Below are positions 6,859 to 12,239 of a stretch of DNA of 12,239 nt, piece after piece. The position numbers and the translations under genes were made by a program. The DNA comes from Giesbergeria sp. (GTDB lineage Bacteria > Pseudomonadota > Gammaproteobacteria > Burkholderiales > Burkholderiaceae_C), in assembly GCA_030690515.1 (NCBI GenBank), contig JAUYGP010000630.1:1-12239 (forward strand). Direction: 5' to 3'. The notes below the pieces were generated by a model. It searched no databases and was not told the origin of the DNA. It saw only the letters and a program-made list of their open reading frames with translations. Position 1 is the first letter of the stretch, and every line of letters starts with the position of its first letter.

Positions 6859-7712
6859 CGTGCGGGTGCCGTCGGCCAGCGCTGGCGCAGGGTGGCGCAG
6901 GCGTCGCCCTGCGGCAGGTCGGACGTCTGCTGGATCAAGTTTGCTTCGTTATTTATAGCTGCTTGCGCTTGTCCAGCATGCGCTATGACCACTTTTTGCC
7001 TGATTTCTTCCGGCAAATGCAGCGGCACGCCCAAGCCGCGCTGGACATGGGCAGCGCCTGCCACAAGCAGCACCACCTGGCCACTGCGCAGGGCCGAAGT
7101 GGCCGTGCGCGCCAGGTGCACATCGCGCGCTACCTGGATACGCACCATGCCGGGAATGCGCTCCTCGGGTAACAGGCCGCAGTGGCCGTCGCGCACGGCT
7201 TGCTGTTGGCGTTCAAGCTGGGCCGGGGTCAGAAGGGTGTCGAGTGCGCTTTGGGTCAGGGTGTCGCGCAGTGCGCTGCGGGGAAGGTTGCCGCCCAGCA
7301 CGGGCACTCCGGCGCGTACGGCCGCCATGGCCACGGGGCCATACGCAGGCCAGGGCCAGGCATCGGTGTTCCAGTCCAGGGCCGCCTGCACTTTCGCTTC
7401 GCTTGCGCTGGGTTCCAATGCGCGCGTGTCGTGACCCTGTTCCGCCATCTCCAGCACCAGGGCCGCCAGTAGCCCGCGTTCGGCCAGCCAAGTCACGGCT
7501 TGTTGTTCCAGTTGCTGGTGCTGCGGGGCATCGTGTTTTTCGCCCAGCAGCAGGACATCGGTGGGCAGCAGGGTCTGCAGAACGTCGGGCCAGGGGGTTG
7601 TCGGGGCTGGTGCGGTGTGCAGGGCGCAGCCGGCGCTGGCGGTCAGCAGGGCGAGAACGGCGATCAAGGCGGTGCGGCGGCGCCAGCGGGAGGAGTGCGT
7701 GAGAGACAGCAT
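6855..7712 (-). CDS. ChaN-like (DUF399) lipoprotein, putative haem-binding
   Basis: A 285-residue predicted lipoprotein. Residues 10-29 form a signal peptide (RWRRR then a hydrophobic stretch) ending in TASAGC, with Cys29 as the likely lipidated residue. The mature part matches the ChaN/haem-binding uptake family: VLLLGEKHDAPQHQ (53-66, the GExHD motif), LVLEMAEQ (86-92), IQVARDVHLART near 192-203, and VAGAAHVQRGLGVPLHL near 217-233. ChaN of Campylobacter binds two haems as a dimer, and the fold resembles the EreA/TIKI hydrolase group, so haem binding here is inference. No clear Shine-Dalgarno precedes ATG 7712. Residues about 242-254 are coded by a copy of a dispersed repeat. It is divergent from narX and 33 bp ahead of purU, which has its own likely promoter. 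Confidence 0.85.
   Translation of the reverse strand: MLSLTHSSRWRRRTALIAVLALLTASAGCALHTAPAPTTPWPDVLQTLLPTDVLLLGEKHDAPQHQQLEQQAVTWLAERGLLAALVLEMAEQGHDTRALEPSASEAKVQAALDWNTDAWPWPAYGPVAMAAVRAGVPVLGGNLPRSALRDTLTQSALDTLLTPAQLERQQQAVRDGHCGLLPEERIPGMVRIQVARDVHLARTATSALRSGQVVLLVAGAAHVQRGLGVPLHLPEEIRQKVVIAHAGQAQAAINNEANLIQQTSDLPQGDACATLRQRWPTAPAR
6941..7006. repeat. Dispersed repeat, copy 2, inside the chaN-like coding region
   Basis: ATAGCTGCTTGCGCTTG and ATGCGCTATGACC (core 6955-6990) match copy 1 (core 5005-5040) at 27 of 36 positions in the same orientation, including 15 of 16 in the left arm. The flank CACTTTTTGCCTGATTT (6990-7006) ends with TGATTT, which also follows copy 1 directly. Unlike copy 1, this one is read through in frame on the minus strand as part of the chaN-like protein, coding for VIAHAGQAQAAIN (residues 242-254) near the C-terminus. 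Confidence 0.65.
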
Positions 7713-7762
7713 GGCTGCGCATGCTACGCGTCCAGCCGCCTGCAGCGCAAAACCCCATCTCT

Positions 7763-7768
7763 TACACT
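7763..7768 (+). promoter_or_regulatory. Candidate -10 element (TACACT) just upstream of narX
   Basis: TACACT ends 6 nt before ATG 7775 in the 62-bp divergent gap between the chaN-like gene and narX. It would place the transcript start at or next to the ATG, giving a leaderless mRNA; no Shine-Dalgarno precedes the ATG. A 17-bp-spaced -35 is poor (CTGCAG, 7740-7745). I see no Fnr-type or NarL heptamer site in this short gap. Confidence 0.3.
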
Positions 7769-7774
7769 GCGCCC

Positions 7775-9697
7775 ATGCGCGCGAAAACCACCCTCACCAC
7801 CAAGCTGCTGGCGACCGGGTGCGGTTTTTTGCTGTTGGCGCTGACATCCATCGGTCTGACGCTGTGGATCACCTGGAAGCTCGAAGGGGGCGCCGCCGCA
7901 GTGAATGAGGCGGGGCGCCTGCGCATGCTCACCGTGCGCATGGCGTTGGCGATCCAGACGGACGCCCCCGACGAGCTGCGCGCGCTGGCACAGCGCTTTG
8001 ATTCCAGCGTGGAACTGCTGCGCACAGGCGACTCGTCGCGCCCGTTGTTCGTGCCCTGGAGCGACGATGCGCGCGCGCACTTCGCCGAGATTCGCGAGGA
8101 CTGGCGGCTGACGCGGGCCCAGTGGACAGGTGCGGCGCACCCGCCTGCGGCCGAGGCCGTGGCGCATGCCGATGAAGTCGTGTTGCGCATGGACCGCTTT
8201 GTCGAGGCGATCGAGGTGCAGATTGCCCGCTGGACGGCGGCGTTGCATGTGTTCCAGCTTTTCATGATGGGGCTGGCTATTTTTGCCGCCGTGGCCTTCA
8301 TGGCGGTGAGTTTTCTGGTGGTGCTCATGCCCGTGGCACGGCTGCAGCAGGCCCTGGGCCGGGTACGCCAGGGCGAGCTGGGCACCCGTCTGCCGGTGGA
8401 TACCGAAGACGAGTTTGGCCAATTGGCCGCCGGGTTCAACCTGATGGCCCATGCCTTGCAGACCTCTCACGACGATTTGGAGGGCAAGGTGCGCGAGAAA
8501 ACCGCCAGCGTCGAAATCAAGAACCAACGCTTGGCCGCTTTGTACGAAGTGAGCGCCCATGCGGCTGAGGCGGGCAGTCTGTTTGTATTGGCCAACGGTT
8601 TTGTGCAGCAGGTGCGCCGTGTGTCAGGCGCCGATGCAGCCGTCGTTCGCTGGTCCGACGAAGGCAATGAGCGGTATGTAATTTTGGCGGCAGACGGCAT
8701 GCCCGAGTCCATGGTGGAGCAGGAGCACTGCCTGCATGCAGGGAACTGCCTGTGTGGGCCCACGGCCGAGAGGGCGTACACCCGGGTGATTCCCATTACC
8801 CCGCAGCAGTCCATGGTGCTTCCGCATTGCCATGAGGCCGGCTACCAAACCATGGTGGCCATTCCCGTGGTGCTGCAGCACCGTCTGCTGGGGGAAATCA
8901 ACCTGTTCTTCCGCACGACCGTGGAATTGACCACAGAGATGCGCGAGCTGGTGGAAACCATGGTGCGCCACCTCGCCAGTTCCATGGAGAGCTTGCGTGC
9001 CACGGCGCTGGAGCGTGAAGCCGCCGTGTCCGAGGAACGCAGCCTGCTGGCGCGCGAACTGCACGATTCGATTGCCCAGTCGCTGGCCTTTCTCAAAATA
9101 CAAACCCAGCTGCTGCGGGATGCCGTGGCCAAGGGCAACATCCAGGCGCGCGACCGCAGCATGGCCGAACTGGATGTGGGCGTGCGCGAATGCTATTCCG
9201 ATGTGCGCGAACTGCTGGTGCACTTTCGCACCCGCACCAGCGAGGAGGATATCGAGGCGGCCCTGCGGTCCACACTGTCCAAATTCGAGCACCAGACCGG
9301 AGTGGCCACATCCTTGTCCATGGCGGGTCATGGTCTACCGCTCGCGCCCGATGTGCAGATCCAGGTGCTGCACATGGTGCAGGAAGCGCTTTCCAATGTG
9401 CGCAAACACTCTGGCGCCAGCCGCGTCGAGCTGCGCGTGCGCAGGCACCCGCGCTGGCGTTTTGAAGTGCAGGACAACGGGTGCGGCTTCAATCAGGGGG
9501 AGCACTCGCCGGACTCCCCGCATGTGGGTCTGCGCATCATGCGGGAAAGGGCGCAAGGCATTGGCGCTCGCGTCCAGGTGCAATCCACCCCTGGGGAGGG
9601 AACCACCGTTGTCATCGAGCTGCCTGAAATGCAGGGAAGTGTCCGCCCCTTGGCCGTACCTGCCGCCGCTGTCCCCACCACGGAAAACCAGAACTGA
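7775..9697 (+). CDS. narX: Nitrate/nitrite sensor histidine kinase NarX
   Basis: A 640-residue membrane kinase. TM1 is at about 11-33, followed at once by the nitrate-binding P-box-like helix (NEAGRLRMLTVRMALAIQ, 44-61; compare 'KAGSLRMQSYRL' in E. coli NarX). A periplasmic helical sensor region runs to about 155, TM2 is at 161-187, and the HAMP segment is at about 188-240. A GAF-like central module (about 260-400) holds a cysteine group (C319, C325, C327, C352). The HisKA_3 dimerisation helix has phospho-acceptor His430 in ARELHDSIAQSLAFLK, and the HATPase domain has the N-box EALSNVRKHS (537-546), G1 box DNGCGF (567-572), and GEGTTVVIELP. ATG 7775 is preferred over an upstream in-frame start at 7721 because TM1 starts properly here. 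narL follows 1 nt after the stop, so the pair is co-translated. Confidence 0.93.
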   Translation: MRAKTTLTTKLLATGCGFLLLALTSIGLTLWITWKLEGGAAAVNEAGRLRMLTVRMALAIQTDAPDELRALAQRFDSSVELLRTGDSSRPLFVPWSDDARAHFAEIREDWRLTRAQWTGAAHPPAAEAVAHADEVVLRMDRFVEAIEVQIARWTAALHVFQLFMMGLAIFAAVAFMAVSFLVVLMPVARLQQALGRVRQGELGTRLPVDTEDEFGQLAAGFNLMAHALQTSHDDLEGKVREKTASVEIKNQRLAALYEVSAHAAEAGSLFVLANGFVQQVRRVSGADAAVVRWSDEGNERYVILAADGMPESMVEQEHCLHAGNCLCGPTAERAYTRVIPITPQQSMVLPHCHEAGYQTMVAIPVVLQHRLLGEINLFFRTTVELTTEMRELVETMVRHLASSMESLRATALEREAAVSEERSLLARELHDSIAQSLAFLKIQTQLLRDAVAKGNIQARDRSMAELDVGVRECYSDVRELLVHFRTRTSEEDIEAALRSTLSKFEHQTGVATSLSMAGHGLPLAPDVQIQVLHMVQEALSNVRKHSGASRVELRVRRHPRWRFEVQDNGCGFNQGEHSPDSPHVGLRIMRERAQGIGARVQVQSTPGEGTTVVIELPEMQGSVRPLAVPAAAVPTTENQN

Positions 9698-9698
9698 A

Positions 9699-10391
9699 AT
9701 GCCGAACATCTCCATACTGGTGGTGGATGACCACACCTTGTTTCGCCGCGGACTGATCGCTTTGCTGGAGCAGTACCCGGGCCTGCAGGTCGTAGGCGAG
9801 GCGGGCGATGCAGCGCAAGCGCTGCGACTGGCGCCCGTGCTACAGCCTGACATCATCCTGCTGGACAACCACCTGCCTGGCGTGGCAGGTATCGATGCCG
9901 TACAAGATCTGCGCAAACTGGCGCCCCGGGCGCGTGTGCTGATGCTGACCGTGAGTGAGGACGAGCAGGATCTGGCCATGGCCCTGCGCAATGGCGCGCA
10001 GGGCTATCTGCTCAAGACCATCGATGGGGATTTGCTGGCGCAAGCCATCCAGCGCGCGGCTTGTGGCGAACCCGTCGTCAGCCCGGAGCTGATGGGAAAG
10101 CTGGTCGCGGCTTTCCAGTCCCAGGGTGCGCCCGTGCCGGTGCTGCCGTCCTCTGCCGAGCCACCGACTCCGGCCGCGCTGGCGCCCGAGGGCTCTGCAC
10201 CGCTGTCACCGCGCGAAGAAGAGGTGCTGCGCGAGATTGCCCGGGGCTCCAGCAACAAGGAGATCGCGCGGGCACTGGACATTGCCGAGACCACGGTGAA
10301 GATCCATGTGCAGCACATCCTGCGCAAGCTGGGCTTGTCGTCGCGCGTCCAGGCGGCGGTGTATGCGTCGGACCGAGGGCGTGCCGAATAG
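9699..10391 (+). CDS. narL: Nitrate/nitrite response regulator NarL
   Basis: A 230-residue LuxR/NarL-type response regulator, partner of NarX. The receiver domain spans about 3-120: acidic pair D10-D11, phospho-acceptor Asp56 in ILLDNHLPG, Thr84 and Lys106 (YLLKT). A flexible linker rich in Pro and Ala (about 141-168) is longer than in E. coli NarL. The helix-turn-helix (about 169-225) reads LSPREEEVLREIARG, then SSNKEIARALDIAETTVKIHV, then LRKLGLSSRVQAAVYA, close to the E. coli NarL end. Phosphorylated NarL should bind promoter heptamers (TACYYMT type) of narK, narG and related operons. ATG 9699 follows the narX TGA after a single base; the frame is open further upstream inside narX, but that part is a shadow. 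A perfect 7-bp inverted repeat lies 10 bp after the stop. Confidence 0.94.
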   Translation: MPNISILVVDDHTLFRRGLIALLEQYPGLQVVGEAGDAAQALRLAPVLQPDIILLDNHLPGVAGIDAVQDLRKLAPRARVLMLTVSEDEQDLAMALRNGAQGYLLKTIDGDLLAQAIQRAACGEPVVSPELMGKLVAAFQSQGAPVPVLPSSAEPPTPAALAPEGSAPLSPREEEVLREIARGSSNKEIARALDIAETTVKIHVQHILRKLGLSSRVQAAVYASDRGRAE

Positions 10392-10405
10392 TTGAGTGAA
10401 ATCGT
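10392..10405 (+). promoter_or_regulatory. Degenerate Fnr/Crp-type half-site pair TTGAG-N4-ATCGT, site 1
   Basis: TTGAG-TGAA-ATCGT follows the narL stop codon directly. It fits the Fnr consensus TTGAT-N4-ATCAA at 7 of 10 positions. The same ten fixed bases recur at 10522-10535 over the narK1 ribosome-binding site. narK promoters are commonly Fnr-activated, so a site in this gap is expected, but the match is imperfect and no -10 was securely placed relative to it. Confidence 0.35.
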
Positions 10406-10424
10406 CCTAGTTCTTTCGGACGAT
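10401..10424. repeat. Perfect 7-bp inverted repeat after narL (ATCGTCC / GGACGAT)
   Basis: ATCGTCC (10401-10407) and GGACGAT (10418-10424) flank a 10-nt spacer. In RNA they form a 7-bp stem 9 nt after the narL stop. There is no run of T after it (AGTTTCGGG), so it is a poor intrinsic terminator; it could be a partial transcript barrier or a dimeric-regulator operator in the narK1 promoter. The arm overlaps the TTGAG-N4-ATCGT site. Confidence 0.6.
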
Positions 10425-10449
10425 AGTTTCGGGTATTCCCTAGTTCTTT
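10406..10449 (+). repeat. 11-bp direct repeat CCTAGTTCTTT (two copies, 33 bp apart)
   Basis: CCTAGTTCTTT occurs at 10406-10416 and again, exactly, at 10439-10449. The spacing of 33 bp is close to three helical turns, so both copies face the same side of the DNA. Between them lies GGGTATTCCC (10431-10440), itself a small palindrome with a TATT centre. This could be a paired binding site in the narK1 control region; no known regulator consensus fits it. Confidence 0.55.
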
Positions 10450-10494
10450 TGCCTTGCCCGGCCCTCCCAGGCGAAGGATAGGCAAGCCCGGGAC

Positions 10495-10540
10495 TTTGCA
10501 CGACGATACATGCACTCACATTTGAGAGGTATCGTGCAAA
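10495..10540 (+). promoter_or_regulatory. 12-bp inverted repeat in the narK1 leader bracketing the ribosome-binding site
   Basis: TTTGCACGACGATAC (10495-10509) can pair with GTATCGTGCAAA (10529-10540); the left arm has one extra CGA, giving a 12-bp stem with a 3-nt bulge and a 19-nt loop (10510-10528). The final A of the right arm is the first base of the narK1 ATG. The Shine-Dalgarno GAGAGG (10524-10529) is in the loop except its last G. It may be an RNA switch over translation or a protein operator at the transcript start. Confidence 0.6.
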
Positions 10541-11832
10541 TGGCAAACACACCGCTTCCTGCGGGCGACAGCCCGCAAAGAACCCGTCAGGCCTGGTCCG
10601 TGCTGATCGTCAGCACCATGTCCTTCACGGTCTGCTTCATGGTCTGGATGATGTTTGGCGTGATCGGCATCCCGATCAAGAAAATGCTGGACCTCAACGC
10701 CACCCAGTTCGGTCTGCTGATGTCCATGCCGGTGCTCACCGGCTCCCTGTCGCGTGTGCCCCTGGGCATCTGGACCGACCGCTACGGCGGCCGTGTCGTC
10801 ATGGCGGCGGTGATGGCGGCTACCGTGCCGGCTATCTGGCTCATGAGCTATGCCACCCAGTACTGGCATTTCCTCACCATCGGCCTGTTTGTTGGCTTGG
10901 CTGGTGGCTCGTTCTCAGTGGGTACGCCCTATGTGGCGCGCTGGTTCCCCAAAAACCGCCAGGGTACGGCCATGGGCGTGTACGGTGCGGGCAACTCGGG
11001 CGCGGCCGTGAACAAGTTTGTGGCCCCTGTGCTGCTGGTGGCCTTTGGCTGGACCATGGTGCCGCAGGTGTACGCCGCCATCATGCTGGGTGCGCTGGTG
11101 CTGTTCTGGATGTTCAGCTACAGCGATCCCGCCCATTTGGTGTCCAGCAACGTCAAGTTCACCGATCAGCTCAAAGCCCTCAAGGACCCCAAGGTGCTCA
11201 AGTACTGCCAGTACTACAGCATCGTGTTCGGCGGCTATGTGGCGCTGTCGCTGTGGATGGTGCAGTACTACGTGGGTGAATACGGGCTCGACATCCGTGT
11301 CGCGGCTTTGCTTGCGGCCTGCTTCTCGCTGCCCGGCGGTGTGCTGCGCGCCATTGGTGGCGTTCTTTCCGACAAGTACGGCGCGCACAGCGTGACCTGG
11401 TGGGTGATGTGGGTGAGCTGGATCTGCTTGTTCTTGCTGAGCTATCCGCAAACCGACTTCACCATCCTCACGGTGAATGGTGCCAAGACCTTTCATGTGG
11501 GGCTGAATGTGTATGCCTTCACGGGCCTGATGTTCATCCTGGGCATTGCCTGGGCCTTCGGCAAGGCCAGTGTGTTCAAGTACATCAGTGACGACTATCC
11601 GACCAATATCGGTGCCATCAGCGGCATCGTGGGTCTGGCCGGCGGCCTGGGTGGCTTTGTGCTCCCCATCGCCTTTGGCGCCCTGATGGATCTGACCGGC
11701 GTGCGCTCCAGCGCTTTCATGCTGATGTATGGCGTGGTCTGGGTGTCGCTGATCTGGATGTATTTCACCGAGGTGCGCCGCACCAACCTGCTGGGCAATG
11801 CCCCGTCGCCTCAAGCGCGCACGGCGGCCTGA
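10540..11832 (+). CDS. narK1: Nitrate/nitrite transporter NarK1 (MFS)
   Basis: A 430-residue major facilitator protein with 12 predicted membrane helices, in the inner membrane. The nitrate/nitrite porter family marks are complete. Arg72 in TM2 (LSRVPLGIWTDRYGG) and Arg270 in TM8 (PGGVLRAIGGVLSDKYG) match the substrate-binding arginines R89 and R305 of E. coli NarK. The two nitrate signature stretches are at about 121-155 (ending VYGAGNSGAAVNKF) and 340-373 (FGKASVFKYI, then GLAGGLGGF). As the first of a narK1-narK2 pair it is of the type thought to act as a nitrate/proton symporter at the onset of denitrification. An in-frame ATG at 10510 would add 10 residues but has no ribosome-binding site; ATG 10540 has GAGAGG 10 nt upstream. 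narK2 starts 22 bp downstream. Confidence 0.94.
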   Translation: MANTPLPAGDSPQRTRQAWSVLIVSTMSFTVCFMVWMMFGVIGIPIKKMLDLNATQFGLLMSMPVLTGSLSRVPLGIWTDRYGGRVVMAAVMAATVPAIWLMSYATQYWHFLTIGLFVGLAGGSFSVGTPYVARWFPKNRQGTAMGVYGAGNSGAAVNKFVAPVLLVAFGWTMVPQVYAAIMLGALVLFWMFSYSDPAHLVSSNVKFTDQLKALKDPKVLKYCQYYSIVFGGYVALSLWMVQYYVGEYGLDIRVAALLAACFSLPGGVLRAIGGVLSDKYGAHSVTWWVMWVSWICLFLLSYPQTDFTILTVNGAKTFHVGLNVYAFTGLMFILGIAWAFGKASVFKYISDDYPTNIGAISGIVGLAGGLGGFVLPIAFGALMDLTGVRSSAFMLMYGVVWVSLIWMYFTEVRRTNLLGNAPSPQARTAA

Positions 11833-11854
11833 TCTTTAACCAAAGGACAAATCC

Positions 11855-12239
11855 ATGTCTGCTTCCAATCCCACCAAGGCGCGCCCCGGAGGCACGCTGC
11901 ATTTATGGACCCCGGAAGACAAGAGTTTCTGGGAACGCGAGGGCGAGGCTGTCGCCAAGCTCAACCTGTGGATATCGGAGCCCGCGCTGGTCCTGGCCTT
12001 CGCAATCTGGCAGGTCTGGAGCGTCGTGGCTGTGAGCCTGCCAGGCCTGGGTTTCACGTACTCGACCAACCAGCTGTTCTGGCTGGCAGCCGCCCCGGCA
12101 CTCAGTGGCGCAACGCTGCGCATTTTTTACTCGTTCATGGTGCCCGTGTTCGGTGGGCGCCGGTGGACGTCGATCTCGACCGCCACGCTGCTGATTCCCG
12201 CGATCGGTTTTGGCTACGCAGTGCAGGACAACACCACCA
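11855..12239 (+). CDS. narK2: Nitrate/nitrite transporter NarK2 (MFS), N-terminal part, cut by window end
   Basis: The frame is open from ATG 11855 to the end of the window (128 codons and one base), so the gene continues to the right. A Shine-Dalgarno AAAGGA (11842-11847) sits 7 nt before the ATG. The protein starts with a longer soluble N-terminus (LWTPEDKSFWEREG), then TM1 (residues 42-62, EPALVLAFAIWQVWSVVAV), then LFWLAAAPALSGATLRIFYSF with Arg89 in TM2 at the position of the nitrate-binding arginine of E. coli NarK (also R89), then GGRRWTSIST. This is the NarK2 type, linked to nitrate/nitrite exchange. It should be co-transcribed with narK1; its own length (normally about 460 aa) and the following genes cannot be seen. 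Confidence 0.92.
   Translation, partial: MSASNPTKARPGGTLHLWTPEDKSFWEREGEAVAKLNLWISEPALVLAFAIWQVWSVVAVSLPGLGFTYSTNQLFWLAAAPALSGATLRIFYSFMVPVFGGRRWTSISTATLLIPAIGFGYAVQDNTT

Noticed and set aside
7721..7774. Upstream in-frame start for narX at 7721
   Set aside because: It would add 18 residues without signal-like character before TM1 and would leave only 8 bp to the divergent chaN-like start; ATG 7775 fits the topology.
10431..10440. GGGTATTCCC as a NarL 7-2-7 site
   Set aside because: The half-site TCGGGTA misses the consensus at two positions and the second half does not fit TACYYMT.
10453..10486. CTTGCC ... GGCAAG inverted repeat in the narL-narK1 gap
   Set aside because: Six-base arms with a 22-nt spacer in GC-rich DNA are not distinctive; the neighbouring repeats are much stronger.
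10915..11814. Open frame of 299 codons opposite narK1
   Set aside because: His/Gln-rich shadow frame; narK1 has full transporter motifs on the plus strand.

Overview
The window looks like chromosomal DNA of a GC-rich betaproteobacterium, most likely a Comamonadaceae member of the Acidovorax/Diaphorobacter kind. The basis is the codon usage, the gene set (narXL-narK1-narK2, a glcD-lrgAB cluster, a purU-LysR pair) and two copies of a short dispersed repeat of a type I recall from intergenic DNA of this family. This is recognition from memory; no database search was made.

Layout. (1) 1-469 (+): C-terminal half of a LysR regulator cut by the window edge. (2) 638-2241 (+): a GNAT acetyltransferase interrupted by an in-frame TAA, followed with an ATGA overlap by a nitrilase-superfamily amidohydrolase; the two are often one fused protein elsewhere. 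(3) 2307-4904 (-): a tight operon glcD - lrgA - lrgB (FAD-linked glycolate oxidase subunit plus a two-part membrane protein related to the plant plastid glycolate/glycerate carrier). (4) 5050-7712 (-): chaN-like lipoprotein gene, purU (formyl-tetrahydrofolate deformylase) and a GcvA-type LysR regulator. (5) 7775-12239 (+): nitrate-sensing two-component system narX-narL, then the nitrate/nitrite transporters narK1 and narK2, the second cut by the right edge. The narGHJI nitrate reductase operon would be expected just beyond it, but it is not visible here.

How the genes work together. The right part is a nitrate respiration/denitrification module: NarX senses nitrate or nitrite, NarL controls transcription, and NarK1/NarK2 move nitrate in and nitrite out. 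The narL-narK1 gap (148 bp) holds several nested inverted and direct repeats, including one whose right arm ends on the narK1 start codon. The minus-strand block links glycolate oxidation, a possible glycolate carrier, and one-carbon/glycine balance (PurU with a GcvA-like regulator). No RNA genes, CRISPR arrays, insertion sequences or phage genes were seen. No gap between genes exceeds 300 bp.

Most notable: the nonsense codon in the GNAT gene, the glcD-lrgAB operon as a candidate glycolate uptake and oxidation unit, a dispersed repeat that is translated inside the chaN-like gene, and the repeat-rich narK1 leader.
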